Assembly (NCBI RefSeq): GCF_000308755.1 | Contig: NZ_BAGF01000016.1 | Span: forward strand, 112,248-176,247 | Length of the DNA: 64,000 nucleotides | Reading direction: 5' to 3' | Origin: Nocardia pneumoniae NBRC 100136 | GTDB taxonomy: Bacteria > Actinomycetota > Actinomycetes > Mycobacteriales > Mycobacteriaceae | Shown here: piece after piece, positions 38,901-53,900 of the stretch | Layout of the letters: each line of letters begins with the position of its first letter | Position numbering within the stretch: position 1 is the first letter of the stretch | Notes under the pieces: model-generated | The model's database searches: none | Seen by the model: only the letters and a program-made list of their open reading frames with translations | Told to the model about the DNA's origin: nothing | Translations under genes and position numbers: made by a program

Positions 38901-41900
38901 CGACCGGGCGCAACCGGGGTCCGCGGAGGTGCCCGCCCAGACCTACCAGCTGTTGCAGCAATTTCTCGAGCACAGGAACCGAGCGCGTCGGCTGACGACC
39001 TGGTCGACGGGATTGGACGCGCTGGCCGCGGCCCGGCGGCATGCGCACGCGCGACAGCAGGCCGCCGCCGACCGGTACACGGCCGCGCGCGGCCTCTATC
39101 GGCTGTGGTTCCCCGATGCCCCTGCCGCCGAGCGGATCCCGGTGGATCCCGAAGGCTATCGGGATTCGAAGAGCCTGCAGGACATGAAGCAGGATGTGTA
39201 CGTGCGCCGGGCCCGCCTGGATCAGGCGATGGGGCGGAGCGGCAAGACCGCTGCCGAATTGGCCCGTCACCGCCGGGTGCTCGACGAACTGCAGAAATCC
39301 GCCGAAGAGTACCGCCGCTGGGCGTTGACCTCCCTGCGTCTGGATGTGCAGGTGCGCCAGGTCGATGATGTCGTCGGACGGCGCGTAGCCGCGCTGGAGA
39401 GATTCCGCTACATCGACGCGCGGGTGCTCGAGCAGGCCAAGGCCAACGGCATGTCCGAGGCCGAGCTCGGACCTCCGTTACTGTGGCCGCACCAGGTGCG
39501 TCGCCTGCGTGACCGGGCGCTCGCCGAAACTCTGGACCTGTTGGTTCAGCAGGGCTCGCAGATCCATCTGGACGCAGCGCTGGCCCAAGCGGGCCAGCTC
39601 TCCAGCCTGGTGCCCCTCGCCGACGAATACGTCCGGCTCAACCGGGAACTCGACGATCTCGAAGGCCAGTTGGACCAGGCGCTGTCCGTTGCGACCACCG
39701 AGGATGCGCTCGCCGCAGTCGATCGGGGTGCCGGGCCGGGGTTGGTGTCCTATCAGCGTCCGGACACCGGAAGCTGGGTCACCCCGGTGGGTTCGCTGCT
39801 CGCCCATGAGCTCAACCAGTGTGCGCGGGCGACGCTCGGTGACATCGCCGAGGTGTACGGGATTCCCGTCGAGACGCTGTTGTCGAAGCTGGGCGAACCC
39901 GACATGGCGGGGACATTCGTCAGTCGGGTCGAGCAGGCACTGGGGCAGCTGACCCCACAGCGTCAAACGCTCAAGGCACAGCAGGTGGCCGATGTCGCCG
40001 ACCTGGACGAGATGTTAGGCGAGTGGGCTGCCAAGCGCGAGGCTGTTCGCGAGGGCAGCGGCAACAAAGTCGGTGCGGTGGTGTTCGTTCCGACCGTGCC
40101 CGGTACGAGCGGCAACGGGGAGCTGGGCCACACCTACTGGCTGCTGCGGTGGGTCGACGACAACGGTGACGCGCATATCCAGCGCCGAGACCTTGGCATG
40201 GGGGTGTTCGAGGGCGATCTCACTGTCTCCCCGGACGAAGTGGGCCGCGGCGTGTTCGCCCTGTTCCTGGACAGCGAAGGCGCGCCGCACCATGTGTACG
40301 CCCGCGACCGGGTTCTGCGACTGCGTGACAACGACGAGGACTTCCGGGTCGGGGCCGCTCCGGGCTTGCCGCCGGACATGCAGTCGGCCGGGATCGACGC
40401 CGCGCCGCCCGAACTCCGATCGATGCTGCGGGAGGTCTTGACCCGGGCGGGAGCGCCGAGCCTGCAGGCCGTGTTGTTCCCCGGGGACAGCGACGAGAGT
40501 GTTGTCGAACTGGCGCAGCGGCGGGGCCGGGTCGTGACCGAAATCTGGGACACGGCAACCCGAATGGGTTTGCAGGACGAGCTGCTGGATCACTACCCCG
40601 AGCTGCTCGGCGCGGTCGGCGAGCTGTCCGCCGAGCCGTTGCCCACCCATCTCCAGGAGATGCTACGGCAGGACGTTGTCCGGCACCGCGTGCGTGGGAT
40701 CGACTGGGACGACGCGCAGCGCCTGCAATCCGAGCAGCTGGAATTCGCCGACCAGGTTCTCGTCGACCAGGTAACCGAGATCGCGGAGGAGGTGGCAGGC
40801 GAACACGGCCTGCCGCTGCGGCTACGGTCAGCCGAACACCTGCCGGATATCGGCTCGGACGGCGAGCAGGTCGCGCACGGTGGCCGGTTCCAAATGCGGC
40901 TGGAGATCGGCGACGCCGCCACCGCGGACACCGTGATCTACTGCCAGCCCGGCGCCATGACCGACCCGGAGGACGTGCAGCCGATCGTCAGCGGTGCGGT
41001 TGAGGATCTGCACGCGCAGCAACGGAAATCGTCCGGCACTGTGGCGGTGGTCGTGCTGGTCGACTACGACTTCCGTGACAGCAACCCGCCCCAGGGATCC
41101 TGGCACGATGTCCTCGACGCACGGCGGCGCGCAGACGTCACAAGGCTGGTGCGACACGTCGCGGCGGCGAACGCGGCCAGACAAGCCCGTGGGTCGGGAC
41201 GCGCGCACACCGTCCTGCTCACGGGCGAGTTCGACGGCGGTGACGTGGTTGCGGCCGCGAGCCTGGTGCCCGGCATGCGCGCCGAGTTCGACGGCGAGCC
41301 AGCCGTCAGTCGGCGACCCTGGGACCTGCTCGTGGAACGCACAGAGTTCACCGACGAGCAACAGCGCAACGCCGACGAGGTGCTGGTCGCGTTGCTGGCG
41401 CTCGAACCCGGATTCGAACCGCGCGCGTGGCAGGTCGCGCGGACGTTGGCGGGCAAGGCCGGGATGCTCGACGACCTCCTGGCTGTCGCACCGGAGCAGC
41501 TGGGCAATCTCGCGGGCGCGCCGCTGTCTGCGCGTCATACCGCCACCATGATCCTGCTCGCCGAGGAATTGCGCCGTGCCGAGCAGCAAGCAAGCGGACA
41601 CCGGGTGGAGTCGCTCGCCGACACCCACCGGACCCTGACCCGGCTGGTTCGCTCGGCGCATTTCCTGCCCGGTGCGCCGAAGATATCGGTGCTGTCGCTG
41701 GATTTGCCGGCCTACCAAGGTGCGGGTGCGGACTTCGTCGTGGTCGGCGATGTCCAGGAAGCGCAGCACGTCGAGGTCCACATGGCGGCGGGCAGCAAGA
41801 ATCCGGTGTCGCTGGAGGAGATCGGTCGAATAGCGCTGGCACGGCATCAGCAGCTCGCCGACGCCAACCCGGGCAAGTCGGTGGCGACAGTGATCTGCCG

Positions 41901-44900
41901 CGGCCCGAACACCCGCAATCTGGTCGACCACCTCGCCGGTGTCTTCGAGTCGCGGGCGCTCGCCGCTATCGAAAACGCGCAACCGATGCCCGCGGTCACC
42001 TATCGGGTGCACGACCACGACAGCCCGCGGACGGCGGACCCGGATCTCGGCACCGCCCTGGTGGCCTCGGCAATTCGAGACGCGGTATCCCGCGCGAGCC
42101 GGATGGCGGCCCTCGCGCAGCGGGTCGCACCGCGGAAGTTGGCCGATGCGCTGAATCCGGAATCGGCGCTCCGCGCGAAATGGCGCGAGCAGTACCACTT
42201 CGTTCGGAAACAGGTCGCCGAGCAACTCGGCGTGCCTGTCGCGGTGCTGGCCGACGAGGTGCTGGTTGCCCAGACGGTGGCCGACCTGGCCGCCAAACCG
42301 GATCCGACCCCCATCGAAGAGGACTTTCTCTGGCTGCAGCAGACGCTGGGGATGATCACGGACATCGAACGTGCCGGCACCAGAATCGCGCACCTGGTCA
42401 CCCTGGAGCGGGCGATGCGGGCTGCTCGGGATCACGCCGATCATGGGCTCGACCCGGAGGCAAGACTCGACGCCGAGGAGCAATCCCAGCGATTGGCTGC
42501 TGCCGCACAGCATCTGGATGAACTGGCACGGCGGCTGTTTCTGAAGCAGGACGAGCCGGTGCCGCGGCCCGGACAGGTCCGGGGTCGAAACGTCGACTCG
42601 ACCGTCTACGGCCTTGACGCCGGACGGCGACGGCAGACCAGCGCGTCCCTGAAACAATTGTCCGACCGGTTCGAATCGAGCCGGCTGCTGCTGAGCTTCT
42701 ACACCGGCGGCGATCCGGCGGCGCTGAGTGCCGACGAGCTGGCGCCGCTGGACACCGCCCCACTGCCGGATGATGCGATCGCGACCCTGGAACAGGACCG
42801 CGAACAGGACCGCGCCCGGTTGGTCCGGGAATTCGAGGACACCGGTCACCTGCTGAAGCTGGCTGCCGGGATCGACGCGCACGACGTCACCTTGTTCCTG
42901 CTCGGTGGCCTGCTGGACAACGAACTGGGCGATATCGCCCGAGCGGCGCAGCCGCGCCCGCGTTCACCTCGGCCCGGGCTCGGTGACGACCTGATCGCCC
43001 TGCGCCGCGACAACGAAGCGGCGCTGGCGCGAATGTGGGACCGGGTGAACGCCGAGGCGCACCGCGCGACCGCCGATCAGATCACGAAGATCGACGCGGC
43101 GGCCCGGGCGTTGCGCGACGCGCATCGGCAGCGGGCGGCCGCCAAACGGCGGTTCTCGAGTCGGCTACGCGACTTCGGGCATCTGTACCCCGACGACATC
43201 GTCGGCATCGACGGCCTCGGGTGGGGGCCGGATGTGCTCGACCAGCTGCGCGATGCGCGTGCCGACTTGTTCGGCGTCGGCCCCGACTGGGCCGCGCGTG
43301 ATGCGCTGCTGCGGCAGCTGATCAAGGCCGCCGAAGACCACGCCGGATGGCAGGACCTGGTCGACCGGCTCGATGACCGGGCCGGTCAGGTCAACGAGCT
43401 GGCCCGGCAGCGGCGCGAAGCCGACACCGACCTGGTAGCGCACATCGCCGAGTTCGAGGACCTGCTCGACAAGACCGGGACCCGGGACCAGTTGGGCACG
43501 GTCGAGCCGCGACCGGAACCGGCTCGGCAGTTGCGCACGGATCAGGCCGGGCAGCTGCTGGCGCTGCTACCGGACGAGCAGCGGGTGGCAACACCGGAGG
43601 AGCTGACCGCCGAGCAAGTGTGGCTCCTGGATCTGGCACCGGACCAGACCGAGGCCCGGCTTGCGGCGCAACGGTTCTTGCAATTGGACAAGCTGGTCGA
43701 CACCGTGGTGGCGATCGCGGACCGAATCGACGCCATCGCCCGGCGCGACCGGGAACTGAACGACGGCTTGGACGAGATCGCGTCGCTGGTCGTCGAGGAA
43801 GCACCGGGCTACGGCACGCAACCGCCGTCCGCGCCCACCGACGGAATGGGGATTCCCACTCAGCCACCGCCCGCCGCACCCACCCCGAACGGTGCCGGCG
43901 ACGCGCTCTGGGTCGGTCCGTCGAGCGAGGCTCAGCAGATTCACCTGGCCGGGGTGCCGAAGATCTGCGCCGTCGACGCGCTGTGGTTCGTCAAGGAAGT
44001 CCTCGGCGTGCAGATCACTCCGCCGTCGATGTTCGACACCGCGATCCATGCCAATGGCATGATGCCCGCGGATATCGCGAAAATACTTGGTGCGCAATGG
44101 CATCCGAACGGGTTCGACGATCTCGAATCGATGCGCAAGCGGGCCGCGCGCGGCGAGGTCGTGCTGGGCACGGTCACCCATGGCGCGGTCGGCGCCCATA
44201 TGTTCGTGTTGTACCGCGGCCCCGGCGGCGCGGTATGGGTGCACGAGCGCAGGGGCCACGAGGTCATCGACAAGCCGTTCACCGAGTGGGACAAGCCGAG
44301 TGGGCAGTTGCACGGCATTGTGCTGGAGCGCCGTCCGGACGTGCGCCTGGCGCCGCAGCGGCCGCTGGGCGAAGGCGATCTCCCCGGTGAGCCCGGGCGG
44401 GACATGCCGGGGGTGCCGGTGGCAGGCGACCCCGATCCGCAAGGGGAGTCCGCCGCCCGCCGGGAAGCGGTGCGCGCCGCTGTGGCGCGGGCGGGTCTGT
44501 CGGACGTAGGGGAGCTCGTCCATCCCGCGGGCGCCCGGGTCGACCCGGCCGCTACGCGGGCTATGGCGCGGGGGGCGGTCCAGTTCTGGGATCACACAAC
44601 CAGCGCGCATCAGAACACCGATATCCGTGAGGTTTTCGCCGCCGAACACCCGGAGATTTTCGGCGCCACCGAAGTCGTACCGAGCCAGTTGCAGAACCGG
44701 CACAACCGGACCGCGCTTTGGAACGAAGTCGAGGTGCTGCGTGAGCGTGCACGCCACCGTGTGCTCGATGCCGACGGGCATGCTCGGCTAGAGGAGTTGC
44801 AGGACATCCAGCAGGCGTTGAAGGTCGCCGACGCCCGCGGCAAGGCGCTGGGCCTGCCTGTGCACCTGGTCTCCTACGGCGACGGGGTCCTGCAGATCGA

Positions 44901-47900
44901 ATTCGGCGACCGCAAAGCCGTTGCGCAACACCAGGTCTGGTTCGTGCCACGCAATGCTGCCGGACCCGCTGAGCTGATTGCGCGGGTGAACGAGGCCGCC
45001 GACCTCGCACAAGTGGAGAACCTGCCCGACCGGGTCACGGCCACGGTCGCGGTGCTGCGGTACGGCGACAGGGGCGCTTCGGCGGATACGGTCACCGCGG
45101 TCGGTGAGAACCTGGTGCACCGGATCGTTTTCACCCAGGTGACGCACGAAATCCGGGCGCCCCGGCAACCGGCGCCGACGGTCGAAGTCGTCTGCCGCGA
45201 GGACGGGGTCGCGGTGTGGGATTCCGTGGCGGACCGCCTGCCGGACGCAGGAATGGACCCCGAACACGTCCTGGCTCGGGCCCGGCAGTGGACGCGGGCG
45301 CTACCCGGTGTCCCGGCGCTCGCCCTGCGCTCGACTGGGCAAACAACATTCGCGACCGTCGGCGACCCGCGCACCGCCGACCAGGTGGTGGTGTTGGTGA
45401 ACGGGCAGCCGGGCGCACTGTCGCTGCGCATCGGCCTGCGGGACGCGACCGGGGTATACGCCGAAGAACGCAGGACACACCCCGACCGATCAGTGGCAGT
45501 AGTGGTGTTGCAGGCCGACGACCCGGCCCTGCTGGCCGCCGATCTCGCGAACCTCGCCGCGGAGCGGACCGGGGCGGGCGCGATCCGGCTGCACGCCGAC
45601 CGATCCGACCGTGCCCTGGTCCGGGCAGCGCTGGCCGATGAGCGGGCGGCCCAGCACCGCAGCGCCTTCACCCGGCCGGTGCCGTTCGGCGCCCAGCGGC
45701 GCACCCGCCGGATCATCGATGCGGTGGCCGCGATGGGCCGCAGGATCGGTGGCGACCGGTCGGAGCAAACGATTGCCGTCGCACCCCAGTCGGGTGTCTA
45801 CCTGGACGAGCTGCGCGCGGTGGCGCCGCCCGCGCGTGCGGCGAAGATCGACCTCGTCGAATCCGCGATTTTCCGGGCTCAGGCCCACTTCGAGCTGAAT
45901 CTGTTGACCGGCGCTCAGTGTGAGCTGCTGCTCGACGGGTTGTCCGAGTTGCGTGAGCAGGCGGCGACGATCGACGACCACCGCAGGTCGATGCGGACCG
46001 GGGATGACAGCGAACTCGACACCCTGAGGCGGCTCATAGCCGACTTCGACACCAGGTTGGACCGGCTGCTGCGGACCGCGCGGGAGTTGGGTGTGCTCGA
46101 CGAGCGCACCGCAGCGCCGGCCTCGGCAACCGGCGGGATGTGGTTGTTGGGGCAGATGCTCGAGCGGCAGCGCACCGACCTGCGCACGCTGCTCGGGAAT
46201 GAGGGCGTGACCCTCGGAGCCGTCAGCGGGAAGGTCGCGGAACTGGCGAAAGTCCGCCTCTCGCGCGGCATCTGGGCCGAGCGGTTGGCGTCGGTGTCGG
46301 GAGTTCCGGTGTCACGGCTCACCCCGGCCCGGGTTTCGCAGTTGGCCCAGCGGTTCGACGACCAACATGAACTCGGTGAGCGCATCGCGATGGCGCGTTT
46401 GTGTGCGTTGGTAGACAACGAGATCGCGGAGCTGGAACAGATCGTCGCGATCGCCGACCAGATGGACGGCCTGCGCAACATGCACGCCGCCCTGCGCCAG
46501 GCACAGGCGCGTGCCGAGGTGGCCGAGGAGCACCTGGCCAGACGCCGGGACGACCTCCAGCAGCGCTATTCCGTCGACTGGTTCCAGCTTCTACCCGACC
46601 GGCTCGAGGTCGCCCACTTGACCGCGGTATACCAGGACGTCCTGGCCTACCGGCCCGAGAGTGGTGCGGCGGGAACGGTCGCGGAGATCAGGCACGACCT
46701 GCAGCAGTTGATCCGCCACGCCGAGCTGCGGGACAGGTTGGCCGCACAGGTGCGCCGGCTGCAGGAGCATGCCGAGCGGCTCGGAGTGTTGGCCGCAGAG
46801 CGGCTGCGGGTGGAGGAAGAGCTCGACCGGGCCAACGACGCGCTGGCCGAATACCCGGTGAGTGTGGAAATGCGCTGGCAGCAAATACAGTCCGGGCGAA
46901 CCGGACAGCTGCTTGCGGCGCACGACCAGGCCCGGGTCGCGTTGGCCGACACAATCGGCGCATCAGTGCTGGCCGAACTCGGGCTGTCGGCCGAGCAGCT
47001 CACCGTGGCGCAGGTCGAGACCTTGCCGATCACCCGCCGCACTCCGCGGGAGCAGTCGGCGCTCGATGCGCACATCGAATCGTTCCGGCAACTGGATACC
47101 GCACTCGCCACGTCGGTCGCGGCCGATGCCGCCACCGAGCAATTGGCTCGCATCGACGCGGCGCTGGCCGACGGGTTCGGCGCACAGCTGACCGCCCTGC
47201 TCGTCGAAGAACGCCCGGCTGATGCCTTCGACCACGAGCCTCCGGATACTGCCACCCGGAAACATCTGCGCGGCGCGGATCAGAACACCTGCCTGCTGCA
47301 GGCCACCGACGCCGCCTACGCGAAACTCGGCAGGCCGGTGCCGGAGGAACGGCTGCGGTACCGGTCCCGCCTGCCAGGGACGGACGCCAGGCAGGCGCCG
47401 GAGATCGTCGGATCGGACTGGGAAAAGGACGGTTTCGGATCCTTCCGTGCGCTGCACGACCGGGTGCTGTCCACCGGTGACGTGGTGGTCGCGGTGCTCG
47501 GCTACCGCGGTTTCGACAACCCGACCGAGGTCGGTTCGCACGCGGTGACCGTGTACCGGGATGGCGACACCGTGATGGTGATCGACAACGGCGAGGAGAC
47601 TTCGTTCTGGGATTGGGCGTCCCGCCAGCGCGGCGTGGACAGCCTGGCCGGCATGGCGCTGAAAGCCGACGGGACCCCGGCCCGGCCGCTCGGCCCGGAC
47701 GGCAAGTCGCAGGCGGTCGCGGGCCTGGACTTCAAGAACGTCCGCATCGGTGCCAGATCGGCCGAGCTACCCGGGTATGTCCCGCCGCGCCCGGGATTGC
47801 CGACCATCGACCCTCGCTACACCGACGAGCACTTGAACGCGGCGCAGGACGCGTGGCGCGATCTGCTGCGGCTGGCGGACGAATCGGTCGCCGCCGCCGA

Positions 47901-50900
47901 TGCCGCAGGCCGGTTCGACGCGCTCGAGCCTGCCGAGCGGGCGCACGCGCGCCGCAGGCTGCGCCTACAGCAGATCGAACAGCGGTGGAACGCACACAGT
48001 TTCGCCGACGACCGGGACGCGATCCTGCACACCATGGCCGACGAGCTGGTTGGCCAGGACCTGCCGGATCCGTTGCGCGACGCGGTGAACCGGATGCGGC
48101 TGGTCCGCGAACGCGACCTGCTGCGCGCTGCCGACCCCACCCCGGAGAACACCGCGCGGCTGGCGGAACTGGACGCCTGGGCCGACCGGCTGACAGTGGC
48201 CGAACGCTGGGCCGCGCATTTGCCCGGACATCCGCCGGTGCGGTTGCTGGCGTTCCCGCGGGCCGGCGAGCCGGGGCACCCGATGCTCGCCGTCGGTGAG
48301 GTGCGCCGGGCGCGGAAGCTGTTCGTGCAGGTCGCCGAGGGTACGGTTCCGCCGCCGCCGGTTGCCGACGAAGACGACTACCCGGTCACGGATCCGGATC
48401 TGGCTCGGATGATGAACGAGGTGACACCGGTCTATCCCGGTGACTCGTTTGCGGCGGTATTGAGTTACCCGACCGATGACGTCACCCTGGCCCGGCAGCT
48501 CACCGAACTCGTCGTGACCCGTGACGAATCCGCCGAACCGCCGGACAGTATCAACCTGTTGGCAGCCAGCACACAGACCAGGGCTCTCGCCCTCGCGACC
48601 ATCCGGATGACCGGACTCGACAGTCGGCTGCAGTCGCTCGCGGTCTCGGTCGTCCGTGCTGAGCTCGCGGTCGAGACACTCGTGCCGCCGCCGCATCCGC
48701 ACAGCTCGCTGCTGGTGCAGGATGGGGAAGGGTGGCGCGGGGTACAGAAGGACCCCGCCGCGGTGGTGCTCACCGCGCTGGAATGGGCCGGGATAGGCAG
48801 TATCCGCGGCATGCTGCCCGCCCCCGACGCGGACCTGGCCGAGCTACGCCGCTTGGCGGCGGCCAACGACGAAGCCTGGCGCACCTGGCCGCCGTACGTG
48901 CACAGGATCCTGTTGGAGCTGCACCCGGAGATCTTGGCCGAGGCTCCCGGGCTACCCGTGGCGATTCGCGACGTGGCCGGACAGGTTGTCCTGTTCACCG
49001 AAGGCTTTTCCGATCGGACGGACCAGGATGAACAGTGGGCTACCGGTCACAAGGCCATCCACGGGATGCTGTCGGCCGTGGTGCGCAGCGGAGTTCCGGT
49101 GCAGGGACTCTCGCACCGGGTGGACGGTGACACCCGGGAAGTGACCATGGCGTTCGGGGACCCGGACACCGCAAAGCAGGTGTACTGGGCGGTATTCGAC
49201 GACGCCGTGCTGAGCTCCGGAGTGCGCTCGGCAGTCCGGGTATTCCAGAACCTGGACGACGGCGACACCGCGTTCGTCGCACTGGTTCGTGGCCATGGGC
49301 GCAACCCGGTCACATCCGCCGAGGACCGGGCCGCCGCTGCCGCGGAGCAGCTGGAACGCCTGATCGCGGAGCGCAACGCCGTACGCCGTGGGCAGGACCC
49401 GTACGGCCGCCGACCGGAAAACCACCTCGACAGCACGGTGACCGGGTCCGAGGGCATGTCGGTCGCTGCGCTCGCCTCGGTACGGCCGGACCGGATGTTC
49501 GACGACATCGACACGGTGATCGCCGACGACGACGACAACTCCTGGTACGGAAACCCCGAGCGGCAGCTGCGGGTCGAACTCGACGCCGCACGTATTCGGC
49601 GCCAGAGCTCCATCGATGACATCGCCCGGCTGTTGCGCGCAGCCGGCCATCGCGTCGGCAAGGCCGAGCTGGCGCCCGATCGCGTGATGGACACTGTCCG
49701 CGAGGTGCTGCTGCGCGCCGGCGATCTGGATGACCGGACCAGCAATGCCCTATTGCCCCTGGCGCTTCGGGTGGTGATCGCGGACGCGGCAGAGCGCCGC
49801 TATAAGCAATATCTCGGCACTGCCCGCGATCGCGGACACTGGGTGGCGTCCGATACGGATGCGACCATGGAATTGGTTGCGGCGCAGGTTCGTAGGCTGC
49901 GTCAGCGGCAGTCGACCATCGAGCTGATCGAGTCGCTGGCCGAGGAGATGGCTCGAGAAGACCCGACCCCGTACACGCGCGATGAACTGCGTCGGGCGCT
50001 GGATCTGCCGTTGACTCTGGACCACATGGACACCGAGCTGCGCGCGGCCGCACAGGAAAGCAGGCCGGACCCGGTCGAGATGCTCACCGCCCTGGTGTTG
50101 CAGTCGAACGACGAAGGCCACCAGGCCCGGGCCGAGGCGCTGCTGCGCATGATTCCGGAGTTGGTGATCGCGGACGCCGAAGTCCGGCACTTCGCGCGCC
50201 GGGCGCACGTTCCCGGAGTCGACACGCTGCTCGAGCAGTTGCGCGCGATGCCAATGGAATTGGCGATGCAGCGGATGAATCTCGCCGACCACGATTTGCA
50301 GCCGGATCAGGTGGATTCGAGCACGCTGCGCGAGGCGCGACGGCAGCGCGCGCAGCTGCACCGAGACGTGGCCATGGCCCTGGGTGTGCCACAGTCGCAG
50401 TTGACCGTGCGCTACCTGCACCAGGAGCAGGAACGACTGCTCACCAGCCCCGGCTTGATGGAGGCCGCGGCAGCGGATCTGATCCGCCGGTATCTGCAGC
50501 AGCGCAACCTGACCGCGGTGATCGACAGCCACCTGCAGGCCGCACGCCGCAACCGGCTGCTGTTGGACCAGGCCGATCGGTTGTACACGTTGGTCCAGCG
50601 GCGCGACGACGCGACCACCGTCGCTGCGCGCGCCGACATCGACACCGAGATCCACGCCGTGCTGGCCGAGATCACCGACAGGTTCGAACCGGTCGTCCCC
50701 ACCACACATGAGCCGCAGCGTCCGTTGCACGACGGTGCGCCCAACTGCGTTCCGGTCGGGGCGAACCGATTGGTGGGCTTCCGGCAGCGGCGCGGCAAAC
50801 TGCCGGACGACTGGCCGGAGCTGCCCCGGATCACCGACCCGGGTCTGGCCGGGGTGCCGGAACTGGATGCGGCCGAGGCGGTCGACGCCGACTGGCAGGA

Positions 50901-53900
50901 ATTCGCCTCGCTGGACCACCTCGTCGAGCATGTGCGGGGTATCCGTGGCGCCGCGCTCGGTGCCATGATGTTCCGCCACGGCGGCCGCGCCGGCGGGCAC
51001 GCCTTCGAGATCGAATACGAAGACAACCAGCTGGTCGTCCACGAATGGGTCGACGGCGAAGAAGAGATCATCCGCGGCGATCGCGCCGTGTGGCGGTGGG
51101 TGCGAGAACGCAAGGAACTGGGCATCCTGCGGGTGCACGGCATCGTTATCGACGAAAAAGGCGACGCCGCCATCCCGTTCGTGAAAGACGACCGGATGGC
51201 GGTCGGCGACGACCGGCCGAACGTCCTGCTGGCCGGGCTGCCGCGCGACGACCGCGGCCCGCCGAACCCGAATGTAGAACGTGATTCCCGCAACCGGGCG
51301 GTGCTGCGCGAGCAGATCGAATCGCTTTCCGCGCAAAGGCTATGGGAAAGACACCGGGAGCTGCACAGTATCGAGCGGCTCTGGGAGGTTATCGGCGGCT
51401 ATGCCGATAACCGAGGGCTCGAGCCACCGCGGCTGCTGGAGTTCAACCAGGACGACCGGGACGCGGATCGCGGCCGGATCGTATTCGAATACGGCGACAC
51501 CGCTACCGCTGAGACGGTGCTCGGCGTCGTGCTGGACACCTCGACCGATCTGTACATGCTGTGGGACCAGGCCGAGATGATGCTCGACCTGCTGACGGAT
51601 GCGGAACGGCCTGGTTCGGTGGCCCTGGTCGTGGTGTTCCGCCACGATGACACGACTGCTGTCCGGGGCCGCGCGCCCTACACCGTCGACCTGGCCGCAT
51701 CCGACGCGGAAGCACTGGTCCGGGAGCTGGACCAGGTGCGGCAGCTCCGTGGGGAGACGCCGCCTCGGTTCGAACTCGTCGGCTACGGCGACGGTGTCGA
51801 GGTCGTGCATGCTGCGCAAGGGGCATGGGCGCAGGAGGTTGCGGCCATCCGGGAGCTGCCAGCCGTGGAGCTCGCCCCGTCGGCCTTCCGGCCCGCCGAG
51901 TTCCAGCTGCCGCCGCACCAGACGCTCGACACGGCGGCGCAGTCCGCAGCCGATGAGCTGCGCCGGGTATTCGAGCAGCGCGGCCTCACACCGCTTGACG
52001 TGATGGCGCTGTGGGCGGAAACCGGTCGCCCAGATCTGCTCCTGGCGGGGGCAGCCGAATTCGTCGCCGAGCTCGACGGTATCCCCGAAACCGCGCGCGA
52101 GCAGGCGCTGCGGCAGTGGTTCGCGGCGGCGCTGCAGGATCCGCGCGGTCCGGTCGACGCGTCGCGGCTGGCCGCTTTCCGGCGGGGCCTGGACATCGCC
52201 GCAGAGGTCACCAGCGGTTTCGGCTTGCGGCTGCATCCACTGGCGCTGCCGGTGCGGGAAAATTCGAACAGCCGGACTTTCCTGCTGGCCGACCACCCCG
52301 AAGACCCGCCGACTGAGATCACGGTGTTCGTCGCCGATGCGCCACCGACTCCGGAGATCTTGCGAAGCGAGGTGCGGGGAACCCTGGAGCGGGCGACTGC
52401 ACAGATGCTCGATTTGCCGCATGCGGCCGGGCTGTGGCACGGAACCGATGCCGGCCGGCTTGCCGCGGACCTGGCCCGGCTGGCGCTGGCCCATCCCGGG
52501 GTGACGATCCGCCTGGCCGCTGCCGTGGATGCCGACGCAGACGCGGGGTTGATCGGCGCCGCCCTGGCCGATGAGCGGCTCGACGACTTCCGGGAGCAAT
52601 TCGAGATCGGCGAGAGCGAAGCCACCGCCAGGAGTCCGGAACCGGAAGGTCCTTCCTGGCCGCGTGACGCCACCCCGGCGATGCCGCGCGAACAGGTCCT
52701 GCCGCAACCGATGCTCGACCCGGATGTGGTGGCCCGGGCTCAGGCGTTGTGGCGCAGCATGTTCGGCGACGCAGCCGCTGCCCGTCCCGACGAGCTGGCG
52801 GACAAGTGGGAGACACTGAGCCGCGAAGACCGTTGGCTGCTGGCACGGGGTTTGCCGTGGAAGATCGCCGAACAGCCCGGAATTCCGGCGCGGTGGCGCA
52901 ATCGTGCCAACCGGATGATCCTGGCGCAGGAACTGTTCGCCCTGGAATGGGATCTGGCCGCCCAAGAACAGGAAAGCGGCGGCGAGGAAGATACCGGCCT
53001 GCGCGCCCGGTGGACACAGCTGCACAACCGTGTGATGGAACTCGAGGCTGCCGAGCAGATGGCCGCGCAGTTGCCCGGTCACCCGCCGGTGCACGTGTTG
53101 AGTTTGGGGCTGGGTGCGAGGCCCGACACAGAGCTGGACTTCAGCACCGGGGAAGCGGTCGTGACGTTCGGCGACATCGACATCGCCGAACGGGTCAAGC
53201 TGACTGTCGGCGGGCGAATCGAGCCGGACAACGCAGGCCAGCTGCTGTCGACCCTGGACCACGCCGGAAGGCTTTTCGTTCCGGGCCAAGCCTCGGTCGC
53301 CTATCTGAGTTCGTTCGACCCGAGCGTGGTCGAATCGAGCGAGTCAGCGGGCCGCGCGCTCAACCACAACCTCGTCGAGATGATGACGGTGCAGGGCCGG
53401 TATCGGAAAGTCGAGCTCGGGCGGAGTATCGCCGGACTCGAAGTGGACGCGCTGCCCGCAGGCCAGGACATTTTCGATGACGCGCTGAACGACAGATCGA
53501 TCCTGGAGCGGAGCGTCCTCGGTGTGGAATGGGGATCCGCTCCGGTCGTTCCCGGCGAAGGCGAGACGGCGTACATGTCGCCGGAAACCGCCGACCTGGC
53601 CTCGCTGGAACTGGAACTCGAGGGCATCTCGGCCAACTGCACCACCCACGTGGCCCGCTCCCAGCGGGCAACGTGGATGGGTTTGGACCTGCCCGAGCCG
53701 GCCGACGCCGGCGCCGACGGCCGCCGGGATACCCAGCTCGCTGCCCTGCTGCGGGCCGGCTATCACCCGGAGCCCGTCGGCCCCGAGGTGATCGACGGTC
53801 GCACCGCGCACGACCGGATCGCCGACATGCTGGACCCGATGGGCCCCGGCGCCACTGCCGTGGTTGTCGACCGGAAGGCGCACTTCGACCCGGACAACCC

